13,843 nt of DNA from Granulosicoccaceae bacterium (GTDB taxonomy: Bacteria > Pseudomonadota > Gammaproteobacteria > Granulosicoccales > Granulosicoccaceae), in the NCBI GenBank assembly GCA_023301405.1, contig JALZUX010000411.1:1-13843 (forward strand), written 5' to 3'. The position numbers were made by a program, and so were the translations under genes. Position 1 is the first letter of the stretch. Every line of letters begins with the position of its first letter. Positions 7,731 to 13,843 of the stretch are shown here, piece by piece. The notes below the pieces were generated by a model, which did not search any database, was not told the origin of the DNA, and worked only from the letters and a program-made list of their open reading frames with translations.

Positions 7731-9905
7731 ATGGTTTACCGAGTCATACATTTAGTCTTAGCGGCAACTTTGCTGCTTGCAAACTCTTATGCGCCCGCAG
7801 ACACGCTTCAGATTCCTCTTACTGGAACGGCATCATTACGTGCCTCCACTGAGTTGGCGGTTACCCCCCCAATTCTGGAATTAGGTGACGTAGAAATAGG
7901 CACAGCGAAAACAGAAGAATTTACTATCACGAATACAGGGGAGTCTGAGGATGCCCCCATCGATATCTACTCGGTAGAGATTAGCGGGGAAGACAACTAT
8001 GAGTATACGTCGACCTTTCCTGGCAACGTGAGCCTCAAGTACGGAGAGCGTGTCAATTTTTCGGTGTCGTTTAACCCTACCTCATTTGGCGCTAAGAAGG
8101 CTTTCTTACGTATCGAACACAGCGGCGGAAACTCGCCACACTTGGTGTTTTTAACCGGAATGGGGATGGATATTCCGACAAGTGAACTTAAGATAACAAG
8201 TACCGAATTGAACTTTGGATCAATAGAAGCCAACACCAACAAAACACAAACATTAACACTCACCAATGCAGGCGCCGCCAATTATCCGGCTATTAACATT
8301 TATAACTTACTATTATCAGGGAATTCACCAAATTCCTTTAGTACAGATTTTAACAATGTAGTCACCATCAACCCCGGCGCTTCGACAACGGTCAACGTCA
8401 AATTTTCTTCTGAAGTTGCAGGTACTAAAGCGGCTTTGATGAGCATTGAACACGATGGCTCTAACCCGTCGCTGAGAATTAACCTTGCCGGCGTAGTGAC
8501 TCTTCCCCCGGAAGAACCGGATCTGGACAACGAGGTTCCGACTGGCCCCGCTGTCACCCCTGTCACCCCTGAATTCTTGACGACGAAGTTAAACAACACC
8601 TCACTCAAGAAACCAACCTCTCTGCAGTTTGGACCGGATGGCAGGCTGTATGTTGCAGAAAGAGACGGAGTCATTAAGGCGTACACGGTAGAGCGGTTTA
8701 ACAAAAACAGCTATCAGACAACCCAGACAGAAAACATCGATATAATAGAAAAGATGACCAATCACGACGACGATGGTCAGGTCAATATATCAGTCATCGG
8801 CCGACTGATTACCGGAATATTAACCACTGGCTCGGCCAACAACCCGGTTATCTACGTAGCGTCTGGAGACCCTCGAATGGGCGCCGGTCCGTCCGGCAAC
8901 GACACAAACCTAGATACAAACTCTGTGATCATATCCAGACTGACTAAAAACGGTAATGGATGGAACAAGACAGATCTGGTCAGAGGACTGCCGCGCTCCG
9001 AGGAAAACCATCAGGGCAATGGCATGCAGTTAAGCAATGACGGTGGAACATTATATATTTCTATGGGTGGACATACCAATATGGGTATCCCATCAAACAA
9101 CTTTGCCAGTATACCGGAATACGCGTTAAGTGCCGCCATTGTCGAGATTGATCTTAACGACATTGGCAATACGACCTATGACTTGCCCACACTTAACGAT
9201 GAGGACAGACCGGGAGCCAACGACAACAATGATCCGTTTGGTGGCAACAACGGAAAAAACATGGCTATTCTGACGAATAACGGCCCAGTGCAAATCTATT
9301 CTCCAGGGTGGCGCAACGCCTATGATTTGGTTATCACTGAAAAGAACAATATGTACACTGTGGATAACGGCCCAAATTCAGGATGGGGTGACACCCCCAC
9401 TGGAAGTTGCCTTAACAATTACAAAGAGGACGGCGGTAATACTTACGGTGACAACTTGCATCACATTGCCAACAAAGGCTACTACGGTGGCCACCCTAAC
9501 CCCACACGCGGCAGTAAAAACAATACGTTTAATGACAGCAACCCGCAATCTCCTATCCAGGGCGGTGCAAACGCAATAGAGTGCCAATTCAAAATCCCGG
9601 GTCAGCAAGACAACGCTTTACATGTATTTAAATCATCAACTAATGGCTTAGGAGAATACACCGCAAGCAATTTTGGCGGAGCGATGAAAGGCGATTTGCT
9701 AACGGCGAGCTTTGACAAGTCAATTTATCGTATTCAGCTTGACAATGCCGGTACAAAACTAATAGGGATTGACAAACTGTTTACTGGCCTTGGAACACCA
9801 CTTGACGTCACGGCCCAGAGCGATGCTCAAATATTTCCTGGGACAGTGTGGGTTGCCGACTTCGCCCAAAGCGCTATTCATGTTTTCGAGCCCACTGACT
9901 ACTAA
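7731..9905 (+). CDS. Secreted HYDIN/ASH-Ig + glucose/sorbosone dehydrogenase-like beta-propeller protein
   Basis: 724-residue exported protein. Seen: a Sec signal peptide (basic Arg4, hydrophobic 8-17, cleavage near residue 21-24); two repeated Ig-like domains of the ASPM-SPD2-Hydin/'choice-of-anchor D' type at about 46-145 and 155-256, each with an LxFG/LELG-type opening, a TLTLTN/FTITNTG strand and a closing IEHxGxNP strand; a Pro-rich hinge at about 257-285; and a propeller from about 290. The propeller opens with LKKPTSLQFGPDGRLYVAERDG (residues 292-313). It also carries NHQGNGMQLSNDGGTLYISMG (426-446) and SPGWRNAYDLVI (524-535), as in the quinoprotein glucose/sorbosone dehydrogenase family. 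Whether it binds PQQ is not shown; related domains can be catalytic or purely adhesive. The start is ATG at 7731 with a weak ACGGA about 7 bases upstream. It is divergent from the glycan operon and followed by a 700-base gap. No membrane anchor is seen at the C-terminus. Confidence 0.88.
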   Translation: MVYRVIHLVLAATLLLANSYAPADTLQIPLTGTASLRASTELAVTPPILELGDVEIGTAKTEEFTITNTGESEDAPIDIYSVEISGEDNYEYTSTFPGNVSLKYGERVNFSVSFNPTSFGAKKAFLRIEHSGGNSPHLVFLTGMGMDIPTSELKITSTELNFGSIEANTNKTQTLTLTNAGAANYPAINIYNLLLSGNSPNSFSTDFNNVVTINPGASTTVNVKFSSEVAGTKAALMSIEHDGSNPSLRINLAGVVTLPPEEPDLDNEVPTGPAVTPVTPEFLTTKLNNTSLKKPTSLQFGPDGRLYVAERDGVIKAYTVERFNKNSYQTTQTENIDIIEKMTNHDDDGQVNISVIGRLITGILTTGSANNPVIYVASGDPRMGAGPSGNDTNLDTNSVIISRLTKNGNGWNKTDLVRGLPRSEENHQGNGMQLSNDGGTLYISMGGHTNMGIPSNNFASIPEYALSAAIVEIDLNDIGNTTYDLPTLNDEDRPGANDNNDPFGGNNGKNMAILTNNGPVQIYSPGWRNAYDLVITEKNNMYTVDNGPNSGWGDTPTGSCLNNYKEDGGNTYGDNLHHIANKGYYGGHPNPTRGSKNNTFNDSNPQSPIQGGANAIECQFKIPGQQDNALHVFKSSTNGLGEYTASNFGGAMKGDLLTASFDKSIYRIQLDNAGTKLIGIDKLFTGLGTPLDVTAQSDAQIFPGTVWVADFAQSAIHVFEPTDY

Positions 9906-9945
9906 TCAGTGTCGCCTGCAAATGAATCCGCAACGTTTTGATTAC

Positions 9946-9962
9946 GCCCACCATGTGTGGGC
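9946..9962 (+). terminator. Weak candidate hairpin terminator after the propeller gene
   Basis: GCCCAC at 9946-9951 pairs perfectly with GTGGGC at 9957-9962 around a 5-base loop, about 40 bases after the stop codon. The stem is only 6 bp and the following bases (TTAGTTATCTT) are T-rich but not a true U-tract, so it is a weak or Rho-assisted terminator at best. Confidence 0.35.
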
Positions 9963-10152
9963 TTAGTTATCTTAACTAACATAACTGCAGGTAGTTGATT
10001 AACAATTGCACGATGCAGTTTGTTGTAACTCACCCTACTTGATCCTACCTAAGAAACTAAGTGCAAGCCGAAAGACCGCATCAAAGTTCTCGCTCAGCTT
10101 AGCGGTGACAGCCCAGATGCGAACCTATCGCCTTCCGATGGACACAAATCAG

Positions 10153-10228
10153 GTTCCATCAGACCGAATTCTTCAGTAACCACAAACATCTTTTTTGCTA
10201 TTGCAGATAAAAGCCTGCCTGATGGAAC
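10153..10228. repeat. 10-bp perfect inverted repeat with 56-base spacer
   Basis: GTTCCATCAG at 10153-10162 is the exact reverse complement of CTGATGGAAC at 10219-10228. The flanking and inner bases do not extend the match. In RNA it could close a large stem-loop; in DNA it could mark a remnant of a small element. No target duplication is visible, and chance cannot be excluded. Confidence 0.45.
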
Positions 10229-10381
10229 GTGGCATGCCTTTCCGTTCGGCGCAATTGGCACCTAGTCAAGTCGGGATAAGGGATATGACGTCCCGTCAGT
10301 GCCGAGATTGAGGCTCAGAAAACGTTACTATTCCAATGTGCTTCGTGCATTCAGTCTGTGCTCATTTTCACCTTGATGGTG

Positions 10382-10393
10382 TTAGGGCCCTAA
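10382..10393. repeat. 12-bp perfect palindrome
   Basis: TTAGGGCCCTAA is fully self-complementary and lies 213 bases upstream of the cytochrome start codon in a gene-free stretch. It has the form of a dimeric regulator's operator, but it matches no regulator consensus that I know. Function is unassigned. Confidence 0.4.
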
Positions 10394-10605
10394 GTGACAG
10401 CTTAAAACTAACGATCCGAAGGATAAAGCACCACTGACCCAGCATGATCCGTTACTTCCCAATGATGCATCGAGTCAAGACAAAGCACAGTCAACAAAAT
10501 GACTGGAGTACCGCACTAACGACTCAAGTCTCCATTCGTACAGCCGACACACTCCCATAGTTAAATCGCGCCCTGAGGCACTGCCTCTTGCAAGAATGGT
10601 AAGCA

Positions 10606-12372
10606 ATGACACTTAGCACTTTTATTGGACTCCCCCTCATGTCACATTCTGAACGGAAATTCCGATTCATAGGTCTGTTGGTTTCATCAATTATACTGCT
10701 AAGCGGCTGTGTCTCTGAAGACGAAGTCAGCACACAAAAGCTTGCTGTTATCGTCGACTCTGAGCCATCGATTGGCTTTGGCAGCATGCCATCGATACCC
10801 ATGTCAGACGACACTTTTGAGGGCGATCACTTCTCAGGCAGCGGTGCGTGTGGTGCATGTCATAATGACTTGTCAGACGAAAATGGTAAGGATGTTTCAC
10901 TTGGATCGGCGTGGGCGACAAGCACCATGGCAAACGCCGCTCGTGATCCGTATTGGCGCGCAAAAGCCGCCGCCACTGTAAAAAATCATCCGACGCTTGC
11001 ACACGAGATCGACGATACCTGCACCAGATGCCATGCCCCTATGGCTAACGAGGCGGCCAGAAAAGACGGAACGGCACTGACAATGATCAGCGAGGGATTT
11101 GACACTTCAAACCCTTACTTCGATCATGCGATGGACGGTGTCAGTTGCTCCCTTTGCCACCAAATTGAAGACACTGGCAGCCTTGGAACTGAGCAAGCTA
11201 ATTCCGGTAACTTCGTTATAGCGACCTTTGACCCCTCCGAAAAAGAGAACCGCCCTGCCTACGGTCAATACGCTGATCCTGAAACTGCGTACATGATTGC
11301 CAACTCAGACTTCACACCAACCTATGGCCCCCACATGAGCGAATCCGCTGTGTGCGCTACCTGCCACGATTTAAAAACTCATAAGCTTGATGAAAATGGC
11401 GAGGTGATTCCTGACGTCATTGAAAACCGGTTTCAGGAACAACAAACATTCAGCGAGTGGCAAAACAGTGACTATCGAGAGGGTGGAGTGCTTGACGCTT
11501 CATGCCAAGACTGCCACATGCCTAAAGTCGAAACCACCGTGCAACTGGCCTCAGCTGGCACTAACACCAGGCGCTCAAACTTCTCGGAGCATACATTCCT
11601 TGGTGCCAACACCGTCATGATGGATATGTTCCAGAACTTCAAAGAAGAACTCGGTATTCAGGCCGAGGGGTTTCCTGAAGCGATTGCGCGCAACCGTGAG
11701 TTTTTGAAAACATCTGCTGATATAAACATTATCGGCACCCGCGATGAAGACGGTTATATGATCACCACTCTGAAGATTGAAAACCATACAGGCCACAAAC
11801 TGCCTAGCGGGTATCCATCACGAAGAGTTGTTGTCCACTTTGCTGTTACTGATGCCACCGGCGCTGTGATTTTCGAGTCGGGTAAAATAAATGCAGACGG
11901 CAGTATTGATGGCGTTGACGGCGATCGAAACTTCAACTTTTACGAACCCCACTACAACGGCGTTGAAAGCGAAAATCAAGTGTTAGTCTATGAAGCAATT
12001 ATGGGCGACATAAACGGTGACGTCACCCACTCACTGGTCGAAGGTGTCAGGTATCTAAAAGACAACCGGTTACCACCAAAAGGCTTTGATAAGAACTTTG
12101 CTCCAAATGATGTTGGCGTGGTGGGCAATGCCACAACGGACGAAAACTTCAATGCAGGCTTGGACTTTTTTGAGTACAAAGTAGCTACCCCAGAATCTGG
12201 TAACTATTTTATCGTTGCCGAGCTAGTCTACCAGCCTCTTGCCTACGGGCACCTGGAATACCTTTTCCGTGATACCGATTTGCCAGAGGTAGATCAATTC
12301 AAGACAATCTACGATGCAACCGAATTGAAATCCGAGATCATTTCATCTGATCTAGCCACCCATTCGCGGTAA
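10606..12372 (+). CDS. Pentahaem c-type cytochrome lipoprotein
   Basis: 588-residue electron-transfer protein, probably anchored in a membrane by lipid and facing the periplasm or outside. Seen: a hydrophobic signal at about 21-33 ending in the lipobox LSGC, with Cys35 as the lipidated residue, and five CxxCH haem-binding motifs starting at Cys82, Cys139, Cys181, Cys250 and Cys300. A C-terminal beta-rich domain (about 370-560) has HTGHKLPSGYPSRR at 394-407, a segment found in several multihaem cytochrome families. The first ATG (10606) is taken; the in-frame ATG at 10639 (residue 12) would give a more normal lipoprotein signal and may be the true start, but neither has a strong ribosome site. 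A strong terminator follows 57 bases after the stop, so it is probably monocistronic. Partner and substrate are unknown; the sugar-dehydrogenase-like protein upstream is a possible electron donor by position only. Confidence 0.9.
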   Translation: MTLSTFIGLPLMSHSERKFRFIGLLVSSIILLSGCVSEDEVSTQKLAVIVDSEPSIGFGSMPSIPMSDDTFEGDHFSGSGACGACHNDLSDENGKDVSLGSAWATSTMANAARDPYWRAKAAATVKNHPTLAHEIDDTCTRCHAPMANEAARKDGTALTMISEGFDTSNPYFDHAMDGVSCSLCHQIEDTGSLGTEQANSGNFVIATFDPSEKENRPAYGQYADPETAYMIANSDFTPTYGPHMSESAVCATCHDLKTHKLDENGEVIPDVIENRFQEQQTFSEWQNSDYREGGVLDASCQDCHMPKVETTVQLASAGTNTRRSNFSEHTFLGANTVMMDMFQNFKEELGIQAEGFPEAIARNREFLKTSADINIIGTRDEDGYMITTLKIENHTGHKLPSGYPSRRVVVHFAVTDATGAVIFESGKINADGSIDGVDGDRNFNFYEPHYNGVESENQVLVYEAIMGDINGDVTHSLVEGVRYLKDNRLPPKGFDKNFAPNDVGVVGNATTDENFNAGLDFFEYKVATPESGNYFIVAELVYQPLAYGHLEYLFRDTDLPEVDQFKTIYDATELKSEIISSDLATHSR

Positions 12373-12429
12373 AAAATAGAAATGAATTCATTGATGTAGT
12401 GCATCACTAAGTATTCATATTATATGAGC

Positions 12430-12459
12430 AAAAACGGCCAATATCTTTGGCCGTTTTTT
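12430..12459 (+). terminator. Strong Rho-independent terminator
   Basis: An 11-bp perfect stem, AAAAACGGCCA (12430-12440) with TGGCCGTTTTT (12448-12458), has a 7-base loop and a run of six T (12454-12459). It lies 57 bases after the cytochrome stop codon. The A-run on the left arm means it could also stop transcription from the other strand. Confidence 0.93.
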
Positions 12460-12488
12460 AATAATTGGTAATTATCGCACCTTATTTT

Positions 12489-12506
12489 ATGTGAACTGTG
12501 TCACAT
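12489..12506. promoter_or_regulatory. Consensus CRP/cAMP-receptor-type operator
   Basis: ATGTGA (12489-12494), six bases ACTGTG, then TCACAT (12501-12506): both half-sites match the CRP consensus TGTGA-N6-TCACA perfectly, including the outer A/T pair. The centre is about 108 bases upstream of the ATG at 12606, so it fits a class I or II activator position if transcription starts near 12540-12560. A possible TAGATA -10 lies at about 12534-12539, but this is weak. Another CRP/FNR-family regulator with the same half-site is possible. Confidence 0.7.
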
Positions 12507-12605
12507 GGGCCGCTAGCCTGATTGGGCAAGATTAGATAGGTAATTGAGAACGCGCAGGTTGTCAGCGCATTTTCATATCGACTAATCTACATTTTCAGGC
12601 CTACT

Positions 12606-13843
12606 ATGCTATTGCGCACCATTGTCGCGTTTGCGTTTTTTACGATCTCATTATCTGCTACCGCGGAGTATCGTAACAATATTGATTTAATTTCACTGCA
12701 CTACGATCACGCCCCTGATCGTGATGATGGCCACGCCAATGTGGCTGCATTAATGATAGTGACTAAACTTGGTATACAACCGCACGTAGTCAGCGGCGCC
12801 TATGGTGAACATAACGCTGACCGTTATCAGCCACCGGCTGAACAAGTGATGGAGGTAGTCTGGGGAAACAATTGGCTTGATGCCCACAATGATTTGCAAG
12901 GTTCAGTTGATGAGACTGTTGCTCGATGGATTCAAACCCTCGAGGCTGGCGGAGATATCTATGTCGCTGAAGGTGGTCAAGCTGACTTCACTGCAGACGT
13001 CGTTCGAGAAATACGCAATCAAACTTCAATAGACACCAGCAGCAGGATCATCGTCGTTCAACACAGTGCTTGGAATGAACGTATGGCCAATGCGTCAGAC
13101 TTGGCATATGTCAGAGCGCAAACAGACTACATAAAAATAGCCGATGGCAACAATACAAACGCCACCGCTGATCTCAATCAAAGAACCGATTCATTCGTCG
13201 AGCAAGCTAGATCAGGTCAGTTTTCCCGTCAATGGAATGCCGCATTCGATTACCTACCCCCTTCCGACAAACTGGATTTTTCAGACACGGTAGAGCTTTT
13301 ACATATCTTAGATGTAGGCACAAACGTTGTTGCCACAATAGAAGACTTTGGCGACGAGTATTTTGCCAACACGCCAACAACAACACCAACACCAACACCA
13401 GTCCCCGCAGCCCAATTCGATAGCCCGCAGCCTTGGAGTGACTCATATTCCGTTGACGGTCAATGCTTCTGCGATTCCACCTTCGACCACGGGCTCATTG
13501 ACTTCCGAGTTACCACTCCGGATGGACGCAAATTAGTGACAGAAATATGTAGTGACATCAACGCGGCCTTCGGCTTAGGATCAACCGCCAATCGTAGTTA
13601 TTACAACACTGTTCAATGTGGACATAACCCACAAAACACAGCCTCTGACGAGGCAATATGCCCGGGAATTCCCCGGGGCAACAACAACTACACCGGGCCT
13701 AACTGTAATGACACAGGCGCAACTTGGAACCTGGATGCACTCTACGCTTCTGTAGACAGTGAAGATCCGGTTCCAACTCCTGCACCGGCTCCAGACCCAG
13801 CACCGACTCCAGATCCAGCACCGACTCCAGATCCAGCACCGGC
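12606..13843 (+). CDS. Secreted multi-module protein of unknown function (3' end beyond window)
   Basis: Open from ATG at 12606 to the window edge (412 full codons, no stop), so the C-terminus is missing. I do not recognise the family with confidence. Seen: a Sec signal peptide (Arg4, hydrophobic 6-17, likely cleavage after ATA at residue 20); an alpha/beta-looking domain, about 25-250, with HYDHAPDRDDGHA at 32-44, WGNNWLDAHND at 86-96, AEGGQADF at 121-128 and VVQHSAWNE at 150-158; a Thr-Pro linker at 256-266; a module at about 275-385 with six cysteines (287, 289, 315, 338, 352, 367), likely disulfide-bonded; then a Pro-Ala-Asp tail from 388. The Asp-rich first motif loosely recalls the metal site of nucleoside-hydrolase-like folds, which is only a suggestion. 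A weak AGG precedes the start. A CRP site upstream suggests control by carbon status. Confidence 0.8.
   Translation, partial: MLLRTIVAFAFFTISLSATAEYRNNIDLISLHYDHAPDRDDGHANVAALMIVTKLGIQPHVVSGAYGEHNADRYQPPAEQVMEVVWGNNWLDAHNDLQGSVDETVARWIQTLEAGGDIYVAEGGQADFTADVVREIRNQTSIDTSSRIIVVQHSAWNERMANASDLAYVRAQTDYIKIADGNNTNATADLNQRTDSFVEQARSGQFSRQWNAAFDYLPPSDKLDFSDTVELLHILDVGTNVVATIEDFGDEYFANTPTTTPTPTPVPAAQFDSPQPWSDSYSVDGQCFCDSTFDHGLIDFRVTTPDGRKLVTEICSDINAAFGLGSTANRSYYNTVQCGHNPQNTASDEAICPGIPRGNNNYTGPNCNDTGATWNLDALYASVDSEDPVPTPAPAPDPAPTPDPAPTPDPAP
13773..13843 (+). repeat. 18-bp tandem repeats encoding PDPAPT
   Basis: Four units of 18 bases starting at 13773, 13791, 13809 and 13827 (the last cut by the window edge) encode a Pro-Asp-Pro-Ala-Pro-Thr-type linker in the secreted protein. 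Units 2 and 3 differ by a single base (GAC/GAT); unit 1 is more diverged. The array continues past the edge, so the copy number is unknown. It is in frame, so length changes would only alter linker length. Confidence 0.9.

Larger units (their letters stand above)
9906..10605. other. 700-base stretch without a supportable gene
   Basis: Between the propeller gene and the cytochrome gene, stop codons are frequent in all frames. The longest openings are 10053-10265 on plus (70 codons, no usable start codon) and 10094-10261 on minus (55 codons, GTG start, no recognisable product). Structures seen are the hairpin at 9946-9962, the inverted repeat at 10153-10228, the palindrome at 10382-10393, and a small GAGGC/GCCTC hairpin at 10575-10587 just before the cytochrome start. 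No tRNA cloverleaf, rRNA or clear riboswitch is seen. The promoter of the cytochrome gene presumably lies here, but no good hexamer pair stands out. It may be decayed coding sequence or a long regulatory leader. Confidence 0.6.

Noticed and set aside
10094..10261. 55-codon minus-strand opening with GTG start, antisense to a 70-codon plus-strand opening
   Set aside because: The plus frame has no start codon and the minus frame no ribosome site or recognisable product; both are within what chance allows.
10524..10814. 96-codon minus-strand opening overlapping the cytochrome gene start
   Set aside because: It lies partly antisense to the signal-peptide region of a clear cytochrome gene and shows no domain; treated as a shadow.
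12381..12392. 12-bp palindrome AATGAATTCATT followed by a TGATG/CATCA hairpin after the cytochrome stop
   Set aside because: AT-rich and centred on an EcoRI-like hexamer; easily due to chance and located between a stop codon and its terminator, where an operator is unlikely.
13379..13397. Short ACA/CCA repeat considered as a possible phase-variation tract
   Set aside because: The units are in-frame trinucleotide/hexanucleotide steps encoding Thr-Pro, so slippage would change linker length and not switch the gene off.
13207..13536. Short plus- and minus-strand openings around the ACACCA repeat
   Set aside because: They are out-of-frame shadows of the long secreted ORF that starts at 12606; the repetitive ACC/CCA codons keep other frames open.

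Overview
The window looks like a chromosomal accessory region of a Gram-negative bacterium, most likely a marine gammaproteobacterium. The pointers are a lipobox-bearing c-type cytochrome, Sec signal peptides, a consensus CRP-type operator, and a cell-surface glycan cluster with sulfation. The taxonomic call is inference; no rRNA or marker gene is present.

Left part (12-7572, all on the minus strand): five genes read right to left and are probably one transcription unit. The order is a UDP-glucuronate decarboxylase (UDP-xylose synthesis), a 1344-residue fusion of TPR-like repeats + WbsX/GH99-like domain + GT4 + GT2, a PAPS-type sulfotransferase, an AlgX/AlgJ-like SGNH (O-acetyltransferase-type) protein, and a CmcI-like SAM methyltransferase. 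Three of the four junctions are tight (a 4-base GTGA overlap, a 1-base gap and a 28-base gap). Together they suggest assembly of a surface glycan that may contain xylose and is decorated by sulfate, acetyl and methyl groups. No polymerase, flippase or ABC exporter is in the window, so the cluster continues beyond the left edge or elsewhere.

Middle (7731-12372, plus strand, divergent from the glycan operon): a secreted 724-residue protein with two HYDIN/ASH-type Ig-like domains followed by a glucose/sorbosone-dehydrogenase-like beta-propeller. Then comes a 700-base gap with no supportable gene, holding a weak hairpin, a 10-bp inverted repeat and a 12-bp palindrome. Next is a lipoprotein cytochrome c with five CxxCH haem motifs and a C-terminal beta-rich domain. 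A strong intrinsic terminator closes that gene. The propeller protein and the cytochrome could form an extracytoplasmic oxidation pair, but this is inferred only from proximity.

Right end (12606-13843, plus strand): a secreted protein runs off the window edge, so its C-terminus is unseen. It has a signal peptide, an alpha/beta-looking domain with an acid/histidine-rich motif near its N-terminus, a Thr-Pro linker, a six-cysteine module and a Pro-rich tail encoded by 18-bp tandem repeats. A perfect TGTGA-N6-TCACA CRP site sits about 100 bases upstream of its start codon, suggesting catabolite-type control. This protein and the four-domain glycan enzyme are the least conventional parts of the window.
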